Numbered from the stretch's first letter, positions 7,129-16,114 are shown. The stretch is 64,000 nucleotides of DNA from Streptococcus hyointestinalis (GCF_011039275.1 NZ_JAAKGB010000001.1:2108001-2172000); one strand, 5' to 3'. A program made the numbers and translations. Notes: generated by a model from the letters alone, not told the origin.

Positions 7129-9336
7129 CTAATCTTGTTGCTCACCTGCGTACTGAATGGTTGAGCCATTCATGTGTTTAACACGTGCTGCGATTTCTTT
7201 GTGACGTCCTTTGACCATTGGACGTGCCTGTGGATTACCAAGATAACCACAAGTACGTTTGACCACATCCACCGTCTTAGGGTCGCTATTGCCACAGTTT
7301 GGACACATAAAACCACGCTCTGTCGGTGTAAAGTCCCCTTCAAAACCACAAGCATAGCACTTATCAATCGGTGTGTTAGTACCAAGATAGCCTACACGGT
7401 CATAAGCATAGTCCCAAACCGCTTCAAGAGCTTTCGGATTTTGTTGGAGGACAGGATATTCACAATAGTGAATGAAGCCACCAGACGCTCCAGCCTGTGG
7501 ATAATCTTTTTCAAAATCCAACTTTTCAAAAGGCGTTGGATTTTTGCGGACATCGTAGTGGAAAGAGTTGGTATAGTATTCTTTATCCGTGATGTCTTTG
7601 ACGATACCAAATTTCTCCGTATCAAGGCGACAGAAGCGGTCTGTCAAGCTCTCAGAAGGGGTTGAGTAAACTGAGAAATGATAATCGTACTCATTAGACC
7701 ACTCATCGCACAAGCGCTTCATCTGACGAACGATGTCCACTGTGAAAGCCTTGGCTTCTAGATTGTGCTCCCACTCACCGCCGTAAAAGACGCTTGCTAC
7801 CTCGTAAAGACCGATATAGCCTAGAGATACAGTAGCACGTCTGTGTTTAAAGAGACTGTCAACATTATCGTACTTACCAAGGCGTTTACCAAAGGCTCCG
7901 TATTGATAGAGAATTGGGGCATTGGCTGGACTTGCCTCTTTTACACGCTCTACACGGTAGACGAGAGCGTCCTTAGCTACAGCCATACGCTCAGCAAAAA
8001 GCTGCCAGAACTTGGTCATATCGCCCTCAGACTCCATAGCAATACGAGGAAGATTGACCGTCACAACGCCTAGATTCATACGTCCAGAGTTGACTTCAAC
8101 GCCGTTTTCATCCTTCCAGCCTTGTAGGAATGAACGACAGCCCATTGGCACCTTGAAAGAGCCTGTCAGCTCGATAATCTTGTCATAAGACAAGACATCT
8201 GGATACATACGCTTAGTTGCACACTCTAGCGCCAGCTCCTTGATGTCGTAGTTTGGCGTTCCAGGCTCTAGGTTCAATCCTCTCTTTAAAGTAAAGATAA
8301 GCTTTGGAAAGATAGCTGTGCGGTGCTCTGCACCAAGCCCTTGGATACGAATGTTTAAAATCGCTTTTTGAATTTCACGTTCAAACCAGTTAGTCCCAAG
8401 CCCAAAACCAAGTGAGGTGAATGGCGTTTGCCCATTTGAGGTAAAGAGCGTGTTGATTTCATACTCCAAAGACTGCATAGCGTCATAGATGTCCTTTTGC
8501 GTCTTGGTCTTAGCATAAGCTTCACGCTTGTCCTCAGCTACCCATTCTTCTGCGTCCTTGAGATGTTTTTGGTAATTCAACTCAGCATAAGGCGCCAGCA
8601 CTTCATCGATACGGTCAGCTGAGCAGCCTCCGTACTGGCTGGATGCGACATTGGCGATGATTTGCGAGATTTGTGCAGTCGCTGTTTGGATAGAGCGTGG
8701 GCTCTCCACCTCGGCATTTCCAATCTTAAAGCCAGAGCCAAGCATGCCCTTAAAGTCAATCAAACAGCAGTTAGTCATCGGTGTATAAGGGCTATAATCC
8801 AAGTCATGGTAGTGGATATCTCCCTTTTGGTGCGCATTTGAGACGTGCTTAGGCAACATCTTAAGCCCAATGGATTTGCCAACGATACCTGCTGTCAAGT
8901 CACGCTGCGTGTTAAAGACGTCGCTATCTTTATTGGCATTTTCATTGACAACCGTTTGGTCTTTATTGAGCAGTTTCTCGATGGTAAAGTTAATGTCTGT
9001 AGCCTGTGAGCGGGCAAAGTCACGCTGCGTACGGTAGTTGATATACTCTTGAGCAATCACGTACTCATTTGCCGCTAGCAGCTCATGTTCTACAATATTT
9101 TGAATTTCATAGATTTTGATGTCTTGGCTAAAGCGGCTATAGATTTCTCTCACCACACGCTCAGCAATTTCCTCAAGTTTTGCTTCTACAAGTGGACTCA
9201 TCTCCACCACTTGATTGCTCGCTTTTAGTAAAGCCTTATATATTTTATTAGCATCAAAACGCACGAGACGACCATCACGTTTGATGACCTTAATTGTTGG
9301 ATTTTCAGTTACAACTTGTTCTTCTAATGTTAGCAT
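7129..9336 (-). CDS. nrdD: anaerobic (class III) ribonucleoside-triphosphate reductase
   Basis: A 735-aa oxygen-sensitive glycyl-radical enzyme that reduces NTPs to dNTPs. An N-terminal ATP-cone (about residues 15-105, starting IKVIKRDGRLVRFD) gives allosteric control. The C-terminus has the CX2C...CX2C zinc site (CYACGF, then CPNC) and the glycyl-radical loop RTCGYL, with radical Gly about residue 697. The ATG at 9336 follows AAAAGGAGG. It leads the nrdD-nrdG group, has an extended -10 promoter, and carries a putative NrdR box pair upstream. Confidence 0.97.
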   Translation of the reverse strand: MLTLEEQVVTENPTIKVIKRDGRLVRFDANKIYKALLKASNQVVEMSPLVEAKLEEIAERVVREIYSRFSQDIKIYEIQNIVEHELLAANEYVIAQEYINYRTQRDFARSQATDINFTIEKLLNKDQTVVNENANKDSDVFNTQRDLTAGIVGKSIGLKMLPKHVSNAHQKGDIHYHDLDYSPYTPMTNCCLIDFKGMLGSGFKIGNAEVESPRSIQTATAQISQIIANVASSQYGGCSADRIDEVLAPYAELNYQKHLKDAEEWVAEDKREAYAKTKTQKDIYDAMQSLEYEINTLFTSNGQTPFTSLGFGLGTNWFEREIQKAILNIRIQGLGAEHRTAIFPKLIFTLKRGLNLEPGTPNYDIKELALECATKRMYPDVLSYDKIIELTGSFKVPMGCRSFLQGWKDENGVEVNSGRMNLGVVTVNLPRIAMESEGDMTKFWQLFAERMAVAKDALVYRVERVKEASPANAPILYQYGAFGKRLGKYDNVDSLFKHRRATVSLGYIGLYEVASVFYGGEWEHNLEAKAFTVDIVRQMKRLCDEWSNEYDYHFSVYSTPSESLTDRFCRLDTEKFGIVKDITDKEYYTNSFHYDVRKNPTPFEKLDFEKDYPQAGASGGFIHYCEYPVLQQNPKALEAVWDYAYDRVGYLGTNTPIDKCYACGFEGDFTPTERGFMCPNCGNSDPKTVDVVKRTCGYLGNPQARPMVKGRHKEIAARVKHMNGSTIQYAGEQQD

Positions 9337-9359
9337 ATCTGCCTCCTTTTGACTCCTTT

Positions 9360-9368
9360 ATTATATCA
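9360..9368 (-). promoter_or_regulatory. nrdD extended -10 promoter
   Basis: TGATATAAT on the minus strand, 24 nt upstream of the nrdD ATG. There is no good -35 at 17 bp, as is usual for extended -10 promoters. Confidence 0.65.
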
Positions 9369-9406
9369 CTATAAATTGAAAAATGATATAAAAACAGCAA
9401 AAAAAA

Positions 9407-9452
9407 ATCAATATCTTGTATTGATTTTTGTCGTATAACACAAGATATTGAT
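9407..9452 (-). promoter_or_regulatory. putative NrdR box pair that can also fold as a terminator
   Basis: Two 13-bp inverted copies, ATCAATATCTTGT (9407-9419) and ACAAGATATTGAT (9440-9452), have centres 32 bp apart, about three helical turns. NrdR, the nrd repressor, typically uses two such AT-rich boxes 30-32 bp apart upstream of nrd genes. On the minus strand the same arms fold into a hairpin followed by a run of T, just after the stop of the upstream membrane gene. Both roles may hold. The NrdR assignment is inference from box sequence, spacing and target. Confidence 0.65.
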
Positions 9453-9459
9453 ATTTTCA

Positions 9460-10998
9460 TTATTTTTTCTGATAAACTGTAAAGCTTTTTACACCGCTGA
9501 CAGAGACTGCTTTGTACTCTTTTTTGAGCATGCTAGAGATACTTGCTGGCAGTGTCATGGATTTATTGACCACGATATAGGCTGAGTCAGCCTCCAGCAA
9601 ACTATCCACTAGATTTTTATGATTGGTTTTATTATGCGTGTTAATCGTTGGCAATGCAAACTGTGAGCCAGTCTTTAGCTTGCTATCGGTATAAATGGTT
9701 GCCACCTTATCCCAGACATAGATAGTATCATCACTTGAAGTCTTTTTAGCAACATAGCTCGCCGTCAAAGAACGCTCATGATTGAGCGAAGTCATGGTCA
9801 CCACACGGTAGCCTAAATGCCCTAGAGCAATAACTACTAACAAGGCTGGCAGATAAAAGCCACGCTTGATATAAGCCGCAATCACCTCAGACATACCTGC
9901 ATTTTTCGCACGGCGTCGGCTACGGTCACGAAAATTCGCTGCCGTTAAAATCAAACCATACATGGTCAATGGAAGCAAGTGATACAGGCAATAATCGCTA
10001 GACAACAAGGCTAAAACAAGGTAAACAACGGTCGTTAGCGCAAGTAAAATAGTGCCTACTTTATTATCTTTTCGCTTAAAGGTTCCAAATAAACCGTATA
10101 AAAGCCCAGAGCCCAAAGCCACCACCAATTGCAAGACAAAAGCCAAGATAACATTATCCGACCCCATAGCAGGGCTGGTAAACGGATAGATAAAGGCTTG
10201 CTTGATATAAGGCGACAAAATCTGTAAGTTAAAGATGAAGTAACCCGCTGTATAGATAATTAGCAATGTTCCAAAAATTATACAGAGCAATTGATAAAAG
10301 CCACGGGCAAAATGCTTATGACTAAGGTTATAGATACCAATCGTCACAAACGATAAAAGCCAAAAAACAACCGATTGCGGATCAAACAAGAGGGCAAAGG
10401 CGCTGATAAACCCATAAAGGATAAAGGCTTCATCCTTGACAAGCCCCGCAAAATAGCGCAGCAAAAACCAAATCCCAATCAGAACAAAGGGCATTCCAAA
10501 CTGGCTTGGATACAGACCACCAAAGCCTAAAACCAGATTCAGCAAATAAAAGATAAAAGCAAAAGCCAGTGTGACATCACGGCGTGTCGAAAGATAGTAA
10601 ACAATCTTATAGAAATAAACACCAGCCACATAGAAAAAGACAAGCTGAAAAGGTATCAACCAAAGGAGCGACCCCAGCAAATCACTGACCAAAATCAGCA
10701 AGTAGTAAAAAAAGCCACCTGTTGCAAAAACATCGCTATAAGGCAGTTGCCCTCTGACCATCATCACCCCAGTATAGAGGTTTTCTGACTGCCAGCCATT
10801 AGCATAGCCAGTAAAAAAGGGCAAAGCAATGCTACATAGACTCACCACTAAACTCAACAGCAACAGATAAAAGCGGTGTGATCTTGGCACTCTAAAATTA
10901 CGATCATGGTTACGTCTCTCACCCACATGATAAGAGCGAGAAAGGCGACTGAGGTTTTCTCTAGTTTGTCCTGAGAGGGTTTCTGATGTATAGCTCAC
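9460..10998 (-). CDS. polytopic membrane protein, possible GT-C-type glycosyltransferase
   Basis: A 512-aa protein with a basic cytoplasmic N-terminus of about 40 residues, roughly ten hydrophobic spans (residues about 43-400) and a C-terminal extracytoplasmic domain of about 110 residues. The topology resembles GT-C glycosyltransferases (polyprenyl-phosphate-sugar users), but I see no decisive catalytic motif, so function is open. The start is a GTG at 10998 behind AGGAGA. It stands alone between a small ORF and the nrdD promoter region, and its transcript could stop at the hairpin at 9407-9452. Confidence 0.7.
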   Translation of the reverse strand: MSYTSETLSGQTRENLSRLSRSYHVGERRNHDRNFRVPRSHRFYLLLLSLVVSLCSIALPFFTGYANGWQSENLYTGVMMVRGQLPYSDVFATGGFFYYLLILVSDLLGSLLWLIPFQLVFFYVAGVYFYKIVYYLSTRRDVTLAFAFIFYLLNLVLGFGGLYPSQFGMPFVLIGIWFLLRYFAGLVKDEAFILYGFISAFALLFDPQSVVFWLLSFVTIGIYNLSHKHFARGFYQLLCIIFGTLLIIYTAGYFIFNLQILSPYIKQAFIYPFTSPAMGSDNVILAFVLQLVVALGSGLLYGLFGTFKRKDNKVGTILLALTTVVYLVLALLSSDYCLYHLLPLTMYGLILTAANFRDRSRRRAKNAGMSEVIAAYIKRGFYLPALLVVIALGHLGYRVVTMTSLNHERSLTASYVAKKTSSDDTIYVWDKVATIYTDSKLKTGSQFALPTINTHNKTNHKNLVDSLLEADSAYIVVNKSMTLPASISSMLKKEYKAVSVSGVKSFTVYQKK

Positions 10999-11052
10999 CG
11001 TGTTCTCCTGTCATTATAAAGTTTTTCCTATATTACAGTATAGCAAAAACTA

Positions 11053-11169
11053 TTATTTAGTCAATTTCTTTCGGAGTTTGACATAGTAGCGCATCTCTCC
11101 AAAAGTGTGTAGTAGCTTGCCTTGATAGGCTTTTAAAAAGTCTTCTTCTTTTTTGCTCAATGTTTTCAC
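11053..11169 (-). CDS. small ORF, 38 aa, unknown
   Basis: Starts at GTG (11169) with a well-placed AAGGAGA and reads MKTLSKKEEDFLKAYQGKLL..., ending LRKKLTK. It is basic and soluble-looking. The 257-bp gap it occupies holds nothing else except the DUF1292 terminator. The good RBS and lack of rare features support it being real; conservation cannot be tested here. Function unknown. Confidence 0.5.
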   Translation of the reverse strand: MKTLSKKEEDFLKAYQGKLLHTFGEMRYYVKLRKKLTK

Positions 11170-11222
11170 GATAGTCTCCTTGTATAGTTATTACCTATTT
11201 ATTCGTAAAAACACGTCAGACA

Positions 11223-11249
11223 AAAAGAAAAAGGGTAAAAATCCCCTTA
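11223..11249 (-). terminator. terminator of the ireB-ruvX-DUF1292 operon
   Basis: On the minus strand AAGGGG-ATTTTTA-CCCTT followed by TTTCTTTTT, 7 nt after the DUF1292 stop. Confidence 0.65.
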
Positions 11250-11255
11250 TCTCAC

Positions 11256-11558
11256 TTAAGCTTCTTCATCCATAAAACTGTTGAAGACTTCTTCGATCAT
11301 ATCCCACTCAGCGTCAGAGTCTTCTGGGATTGGTTCAAGATTGCCTTCACGACCATCTTCATTTTCAGTAAAGGAATAAGCTTGAATCTCGATTTCACCA
11401 GCTTCATCCTCTTCTGCTCCAGCAGGAACAAGCAAAACATAGTTTTTACCAAATTGTTCACGACCATCAATGGTGAGCAAGATTTCAAACAACGTTTCAT
11501 TGCCTTGTTCGTCTACTAAAGTCACCATTTCGTGTTCATGTCCATGAGTGTGTGCCAT
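11256..11558 (-). CDS. DUF1292 family protein (YrzB-like)
   Basis: A 100-aa, strongly acidic soluble protein starting [20 protein letters not shown], with the DUF1292 core ([19 protein letters not shown], then YVLLVPA). The His-rich N-terminus might bind metal. The family is almost always the third gene of the ireB-ruvX-yrzB cluster in Firmicutes, as here. Function is unknown. The RBS is AAAAAGGAGAG. It is last in the operon and followed by a terminator. Confidence 0.88.
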   Translation of the reverse strand: MAHTHGHEHEMVTLVDEQGNETLFEILLTIDGREQFGKNYVLLVPAGAEEDEAGEIEIQAYSFTENEDGREGNLEPIPEDSDAEWDMIEEVFNSFMDEEA

Positions 11559-11592
11559 TTTTCTCTCCTTTTTATAGCATGACCATTTGGTC

Positions 11593-12012
11593 TTAAATTG
11601 TGCGATCTAGATAATTTTGTAAAATGAGCTGCGCTGCCAGCTTGTCAATCACTTTTTTGCGCTTGCTGCGACTAACGTCTGCCTGCTCAACCAGCATACG
11701 CTCAGCTTGAACAGTCGTGAGTCTCTCATCTTGATAGTCAACAGGTAGCTGAAAGAGCTCTTTGATCTTCTCTCCGTAGGACTGACTCGCCTCCACACGA
11801 GGACCGCTCGTGTTGTTCATATTTTTAGGCAGTCCAACAACAAACTTATCTACCTTATACTCTTTGACTAACTCAGCCAAACGCTCAAAACCAAACTCTC
11901 CAGCTTCTTCATCGATTTTGATGATTTCAACGCCTTGAGCGGTAAAACCTAGCGGGTCACTAATTGCAACACCGACTGTCTTAGACCCAACGTCTAATCC
12001 CATTATTCTCAT
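11593..12012 (-). CDS. ruvX: Holliday junction resolvase-like protein / pre-16S rRNA nuclease YqgF
   Basis: A 139-aa RNase H-fold protein with the N-terminal motif [17 protein letters not shown], the carboxylates E at FVVGLP... and D/E in YQDERLTT, and the C-terminal [10 protein letters not shown] helix. In E. coli YqgF processes the 5' end of 16S rRNA; a junction resolvase role is also claimed. The ATG at 12012 overlaps the ireB stop by 4 bp (ATGA), showing translational coupling. A second ATG lies three codons later. Confidence 0.93.
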   Translation of the reverse strand: MRIMGLDVGSKTVGVAISDPLGFTAQGVEIIKIDEEAGEFGFERLAELVKEYKVDKFVVGLPKNMNNTSGPRVEASQSYGEKIKELFQLPVDYQDERLTTVQAERMLVEQADVSRSKRKKVIDKLAAQLILQNYLDRTI

Positions 12013-12275
12013 AAATCAATCCCATTTCCTTTGAGATAAAATTTAACCAATTCCTCAACGATTTCGTCACGCTCGTACTTACGTACTTTATTGCGTGCGT
12101 CGTTGTAGCGAGGGATATAAGCTGGGTCCCCACTAAGCACATAACCAACAATTTGATTGATAGGATTGTATCCTTTCTCTTCAAGAGAACGGTAGACAGT
12201 AGTTAGGGTCTCGCTGATGGCTTGCTTGTTGCCATCATCAAGATTAAAACGGACAGTTTCATCTGTAAAGCCCAT
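12009..12275 (-). CDS. ireB: IreB family regulator (DUF965)
   Basis: An 88-aa protein starting [15 protein letters not shown], the exact family length and N-terminus. In Enterococcus IreB is a substrate of the IreK Ser/Thr kinase (PASTA type) and affects cephalosporin resistance; Thr residues near the N-terminus are the known phosphosites. I start at the ATG at 12275. The upstream TTG would put seven extra residues through the GAAGG ribosome-binding region. First gene of the ireB-ruvX-DUF1292 operon. Confidence 0.92.
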   Translation of the reverse strand: MGFTDETVRFNLDDGNKQAISETLTTVYRSLEEKGYNPINQIVGYVLSGDPAYIPRYNDARNKVRKYERDEIVEELVKFYLKGNGIDL

Positions 12276-12311
12276 ACTTACACCTTCTTTCTTCAATGTC
12301 TAGTAAGCTTT

Positions 12312-12340
12312 ATTATAGCTTATTTCCAATTTTTTCACAA
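12312..12340 (-). promoter_or_regulatory. promoter of the ireB operon
   Basis: Minus strand -35 TTGTGA (12335-12340), 17-bp spacer, -10 TATAAT (12312-12317), 37 nt before the ireB ATG. Confidence 0.75.
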
Positions 12341-12363
12341 GCTGAAAGGTAAAAGTAGGCAAA

Positions 12364-12395
12364 AATATAAGAAGCCAACAAGGGCTTCTCATATT
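12364..12395 (-). terminator. spxA2 terminator
   Basis: Minus strand AATATGAGAAGCC / GGCTTCTTATATT, a 13-bp stem with one G-T pair, followed by TTTT. The stop codon TAA at 12394-12396 overlaps the stem. Confidence 0.8.
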
Positions 12396-12792
12396 ATAGA
12401 GCAGCTCGCATGCGAGCTTCTGTATTTTCAACGTCACGAATAGAGCGTGGCAAGAAAGCACGAATATCGTCCTCTTTATAGCCTACTTGTAGACGCTTAT
12501 CATCAATCAGAATAGGACTCTTCAAGATACGAGGGTTCTCCTGAATCAAATCAATCACTTGACTCAAGCTCAAATCCTCGATATTACAGTTGAGCGCTTT
12601 AGCATAGCGGTTTTTGGAAGAGACAATGCTCTCAATACCATCCTCTGTTTTTGATAATATGTCTAAAATTTCTTGCTTTGTTAAAGGTTCTTTCCCAAGA
12701 TTCTGTTCTTTATAAGGAAGTTGATGAGCATTGAGCCAAGTTTTTGCTTTTTTACAGCTTGTACAACTTGAAATGGTATAAATCTTAATCAT
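12394..12792 (-). CDS. spxA2: Spx/ArsC-family transcriptional regulator, SpxA2 type
   Basis: A 132-aa thioredoxin-fold regulator with the redox switch C10-T-S-C13 and the RNA-polymerase alpha-CTD-binding region RILKSPIL. Spx proteins redirect RNA polymerase under thiol or envelope stress. Streptococci carry two paralogues; the N-terminus MIKIYTISSCTSCKKAKTW and the position beside recA match the SpxA2 form. The start is the ATG at 12792; an in-frame GTG 12 nt upstream is part of the RBS. A TGTTAGAAT extended -10 lies upstream, after the recA terminal hairpins. Confidence 0.9.
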   Translation of the reverse strand: MIKIYTISSCTSCKKAKTWLNAHQLPYKEQNLGKEPLTKQEILDILSKTEDGIESIVSSKNRYAKALNCNIEDLSLSQVIDLIQENPRILKSPILIDDKRLQVGYKEDDIRAFLPRSIRDVENTEARMRAAL

Positions 12793-12854
12793 GTTCATCC
12801 TCACTTTCTATCCTATGATACTAACTATTCTAACACATTCCTTGGAAATAAAAC

Positions 12855-12887
12855 ATAGGTCTTTAGACCTATTTTCGAAAAAATAGG
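12855..12887 (-). terminator. two overlapping hairpins after recA
   Basis: Hairpin A (12868-12887): CCTATTTT / AAAATAGG. Hairpin B (12855-12872): ATAGGTC-TTTA-GACCTAT, followed on the minus strand by GTTTTATTT. They share bases 12868-12872, so only one forms fully at a time. B looks like the recA terminator and A like an alternative fold. Confidence 0.55.
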
Positions 12888-12915
12888 CTAAAATAGAGGG
12901 TTTTGACGCTACAAA

Positions 12916-14103
12916 CTACTCTTCAATCTCAATAGTATCCTCAAGATCAAGAACTAATTCGTCAGCTCCTTCTTCGTTTTCGATACTTGGTGCCTTGTCG
13001 TCTTCAGCTTTTTTTGCCGATTGACTCTTATTTTCCGCTTTCTCAGCTTCCTCTTCTGTAATCATACCGTAGTGAAGACGGACTTTGCGGTCAATCTCTT
13101 CAAAGATTTCTGGGTGCTCTGCCAGATATTTCTTGGCATTTTCTGAGCCTTGTCCGATCTTCTCATCGTTGTAAGAATACCATGAGCCTGCTTTTTTGAC
13201 GATGTCAAGGTCACTAGCGATTTTTAGCAGTTCCCCTGTCTGAGAAATACCCTCGCCATAGATGATTTCAACATTTGCTTCCTTAAACGGTGGTGCCACC
13301 TTGTTTTTAACGACTTTGATTTTGGTTTCCTTACCAACATTGGTGTCTTTTTGATCACCTGTTCCTTTGATTTGCGTATTACCACGCACATCAAGACGGA
13401 CAGAAGCATAGAACTTGAGGGCACGTCCACCAGGAGTCGTCTCTGGATTTCCAAACATAACCCCAACTTTTTCACGCAGTTGGTTGATAAAGATAGCGAT
13501 GGTCTTTGTTTTGTTGATGGAAGCGCCTAGTTTACGCATGGCTTGGCTCATCATACGTGCTTGAAGTCCGACATGCGAATCCCCAATATCACCGTCAATC
13601 TCTGCACGAGGTACCAAGGCAGCAACAGAGTCGACAACCACCAAGTCAATAGCGCCAGAGTCAATCAACTTTTCTGCAATCTCAAGCCCTTGCTCTCCAG
13701 AATCTGGCTGAGACAAAAGAAGCTCATCAATATTAACCCCCAAGGCAGCGGCGTATGCTGGATCAAGAGCGTGCTCCGCATCGATAAAGGCAGCGATACC
13801 GCCCTCTTTTTGCGCCTGCGCTACAGCGTGCAGTGCCACTGTTGTTTTCCCTGAACTTTCAGGTCCATAGATCTCGATGATACGTCCTTTAGGATAACCA
13901 CCTGCTCCCAGCGCAATGTCAAGTGCTAATGAGCCTGAACTCATGACCTGCACCTTTTGCTCTGCATGCTCACCCAAGCGCATGATAGCCCCTTTACCAA
14001 AATCTTTTTCGATTTTTTTCAGAGCTTCTCCTAAAGCTTTTTCACGTTCTTCGCCAAATTTTTTCTTAATTTCTTCTGGTTTTTTACTTGCTTTCTTAGC
14101 CAA
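12916..14103 (-). CDS. recA: recombinase A
   Basis: A 395-aa RecA with Walker [10 protein letters not shown] (residues 80-88), the loop-2 DNA-binding region [20 protein letters not shown], and a long acidic C-terminal tail ending LEDTIEIEE. It catalyses strand exchange in recombination repair and natural transformation. It starts with TTG at 14103, well placed behind AAAGGAG; the TTG may limit translation. It lies 92 nt after cinA, in the cinA-recA order typical of streptococci, and has its own extended -10 promoter. Confidence 0.98.
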   Translation of the reverse strand: MAKKASKKPEEIKKKFGEEREKALGEALKKIEKDFGKGAIMRLGEHAEQKVQVMSSGSLALDIALGAGGYPKGRIIEIYGPESSGKTTVALHAVAQAQKEGGIAAFIDAEHALDPAYAAALGVNIDELLLSQPDSGEQGLEIAEKLIDSGAIDLVVVDSVAALVPRAEIDGDIGDSHVGLQARMMSQAMRKLGASINKTKTIAIFINQLREKVGVMFGNPETTPGGRALKFYASVRLDVRGNTQIKGTGDQKDTNVGKETKIKVVKNKVAPPFKEANVEIIYGEGISQTGELLKIASDLDIVKKAGSWYSYNDEKIGQGSENAKKYLAEHPEIFEEIDRKVRLHYGMITEEEAEKAENKSQSAKKAEDDKAPSIENEEGADELVLDLEDTIEIEE

Positions 14104-14182
14104 ATTGTTCTCCTTTATTAGAATAATTGCCTTAAAAAATATACATTACAGTAAACATCATCCCTTGATTTGACAACACTTT

Positions 14183-14191
14183 ATTATACCA
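14183..14191 (-). promoter_or_regulatory. recA extended -10 promoter
   Basis: TGGTATAAT on the minus strand just after the cinA stop, giving recA transcription independent of cinA. Confidence 0.65.
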
Positions 14192-14195
14192 AATT

Positions 14196-15455
14196 TTAGT
14201 CATTTAATAAAGATTGACGCACCAGATTAAAGGCATGCAGTGTGCTAATATAGCGCACATCACTTCTTGTACGACCTCCAATCAAAACTTTGAGAGACTG
14301 TGTTTTATCTTTTGTGGCGATTGCAATGAAAACTGTCCCCACTGGCTGACCTTCAAGTTCATCTGGTCCAGCAACACCTGTAAGACCAATACCAATGTCA
14401 GCACCTGTTAGTCGGCGTGACTGCTCTGCCATCTTTTTGGCTGTAAAGCTGCTGACAACGCCGTGCTTTTGCAAATCACTCAGAGGAATGTCTAGCATTC
14501 TCGCTTTTTCCTCGATACTGTAGGTGACATAGCCGCCTTTAAAGACCTGCGATGACCCTGGAAAATCAGCTAAAGTCGCTTGAAATAGCCCAGCTGTCAA
14601 GCTTTCTGCCGCTGTAATAGTCTTATCGTGTTCTTTGAGCAGGCTAAAAGCCGTTTTTGCTAAGCTATTGTCGTCTCCGTAGCCATAGAAAAAGTCCTTC
14701 AACAAGATACCATCCAAGCTCTTGACAGACATGATTTTCTCTTCTAGAGCATCAAGCTTGCTATCTGCTTCTTCTTGGCTGTGTGCTTTGGTTGACAATC
14801 TCAGAGTCACCTCGCCAGTCTTTGCGTAAGGTGCTAGTGTCGGGTCAACTTGCTTGTCAATAAGCGGTGCCAAAACAGTTGCTAACTGACTCTCACCAAT
14901 TCCAAAGAAGCGCAAGACACGAGAGTAGAGTTGCGTATGACCGTTTGAGATGAGCGGAATCAACTCTTCTGTCACCATCGGTTTTAGCTCGCTTGGCGGA
15001 CCAGGCAGCACCACATAGCGGACACCATCCACACTCACATAACCACCCACAGCAAGACCTGTTCGATTTTGAAGAGGCGTAGCTCCTTCAATAATCTGTG
15101 CTTGGCGCTCGTTATTTGGGGTTCTAGTATGTTTTGGGCGTAGCGCAAAAAAGGCATCCAACTTTTGGCTAGCTTGCTCGTCAAAGATGAGCTTACGTCC
15201 TAGAAACTCAGCTAAGGTTTGCTTAGTCAAATCATCCTCAGTTGGACCAAGCCCCCCACATAAGACAACCAAGTCGCTACGTGTTGAGACAAGCTCAATT
15301 ACTGATAACAAGCGCTTGCGATTATCACCGACAGTCGTTTGGAAAAAGACGTCAATCCCTAGCTCTGCAAATTTCTCAGATAAAAATTGGGCATTAGTGT
15401 TTACAATTTGTCCTGTCAGTAGCTCTGTACCGACAGTAATGAGTTCAGCTTTCAT
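14196..15455 (-). CDS. cinA: competence/damage-inducible protein CinA
   Basis: A 419-aa two-domain protein. An N-terminal molybdopterin-binding-like domain (residues about 1-170, starting [21 protein letters not shown]) is followed by a C-terminal CinA/PncC amidohydrolase domain (about 255-415, with [13 protein letters not shown] and [20 protein letters not shown]). In pneumococcus cinA is co-transcribed with recA in competence, and the protein interacts with RecA. I start at the ATG at 15455 behind AGGTGG; the longer GTG start is inside the RBS region. A TGTTAAAAT promoter lies upstream, right after the tag terminator. Confidence 0.94.
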   Translation of the reverse strand: MKAELITVGTELLTGQIVNTNAQFLSEKFAELGIDVFFQTTVGDNRKRLLSVIELVSTRSDLVVLCGGLGPTEDDLTKQTLAEFLGRKLIFDEQASQKLDAFFALRPKHTRTPNNERQAQIIEGATPLQNRTGLAVGGYVSVDGVRYVVLPGPPSELKPMVTEELIPLISNGHTQLYSRVLRFFGIGESQLATVLAPLIDKQVDPTLAPYAKTGEVTLRLSTKAHSQEEADSKLDALEEKIMSVKSLDGILLKDFFYGYGDDNSLAKTAFSLLKEHDKTITAAESLTAGLFQATLADFPGSSQVFKGGYVTYSIEEKARMLDIPLSDLQKHGVVSSFTAKKMAEQSRRLTGADIGIGLTGVAGPDELEGQPVGTVFIAIATKDKTQSLKVLIGGRTRSDVRYISTLHAFNLVRQSLLND

Positions 15456-15491
15456 ATGAACCACCTATCTATTCATTCGTTATTCTCCTTT

Positions 15492-15500
15492 ATTTTAACA
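15492..15500 (-). promoter_or_regulatory. cinA extended -10 promoter
   Basis: TGTTAAAAT on the minus strand, directly after the tag terminator. It is followed by AAAGGAG, a 3-codon ORF (ATG AAT AGA TAG) and then cinA. Confidence 0.5.
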
Positions 15501-15526
15501 AAAAAAGTGACAAAAGCGTCACTTTT
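15499..15526 (-). terminator. tag terminator
   Basis: AAAAGTGAC / GTCACTTTT with a 6-nt loop, followed on the minus strand by TTTTTTTG, 7 nt after the tag stop. Confidence 0.8.
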
Positions 15527-15532
15527 ACACGA

Positions 15533-16081
15533 TTACTTAAAATCACATTGATTGTCATGGTCATTGATGAGACCAGCTGCCTGTAAAAAAGAATAGATAC
15601 AAACTGGTCCTACAAACTTAAAGCCTCGCTTTTTCATATCCTTTGAAATAGACTCAGACAGAGGCGTTTTGCTAGGAACAGGGTGTTGTTCATCTACCTG
15701 ATTGACAATAGGCGTAAAGTCTGTAAAGCTCCAAATGTAGCGCTCAAAGCTACCAAAAGTATCGCAAACAGCTAAAAAAGCTTGCGCATTGGCTCTTGTC
15801 GCATAGAGTTTCGCCTTGTGGCGAATAATGTCTGGATTGTCTAAAAGGGCATCCAAGTCACTATCAGACATCTCTGCGACTTTGTCAACATCATACTGGT
15901 GAAAAGCCGCTCTAAAGGCAGCACGCTTCTTTAAAACCGTCTCCCAAGAAAGCCCAGCTTGATAGGTCTCTAGACAGAGCAACTCAAACAATTTGCCGTC
16001 GTCATGACAGGGAATTCCCCATTCCTCATCATGATAATGGATATACAGTGGATTGGACTCTTTAACCCACGCACAACGCAT
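15533..16081 (-). CDS. tag: DNA-3-methyladenine glycosylase I
   Basis: A 182-aa base-excision repair enzyme removing 3-methyladenine. Family features are the N-terminus RCAWVKESNPLYIHYHDEEW, the motif ELLCLETYQAGLSWETVLKK, and the C-terminal FKFVGPVCIYSFLQAAGLIN. Zinc ligands are likely Cys2 near the N-terminus and conserved His and Cys at the C-terminal end (HDNQC). It lies 33 nt after ruvA, within the mutL-ruvA-tag repair run, and has a strong AGGAGG. A dyad GTTGACA...TGTCAAC fills the gap. Confidence 0.93.
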   Translation of the reverse strand: MRCAWVKESNPLYIHYHDEEWGIPCHDDGKLFELLCLETYQAGLSWETVLKKRAAFRAAFHQYDVDKVAEMSDSDLDALLDNPDIIRHKAKLYATRANAQAFLAVCDTFGSFERYIWSFTDFTPIVNQVDEQHPVPSKTPLSESISKDMKKRGFKFVGPVCIYSFLQAAGLINDHDNQCDFK

Positions 16082-16096
16082 AGCGTACCTCCTCCT

Positions 16097-16114
16097 GTTG
16101 ACAATGGTGTCAAC
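16097..16114. repeat. dyad between ruvA and tag
   Basis: GTTGACA-ATGG-TGTCAAC: perfect 7-bp arms filling the space from the ruvA stop to the tag Shine-Dalgarno. It may form a small hairpin that affects tag translation. It is related in sequence to the TTGACAAG dyads at 5532 and 56367. Confidence 0.4.

Noticed and set aside
7174..7665. 163-codon plus-strand ORF opposite nrdD
   Set aside because: It lies wholly within nrdD, has Cys/Thr/Ile-rich composition typical of antisense shadows, and no RBS.
15474..15481. ComX (cin-box) promoter of cinA
   Set aside because: AACGAATG differs from TACGAATA at both ends and would start transcription at the RBS. The upstream T tract belongs to the tag terminator. 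Kept only as a weak possibility.
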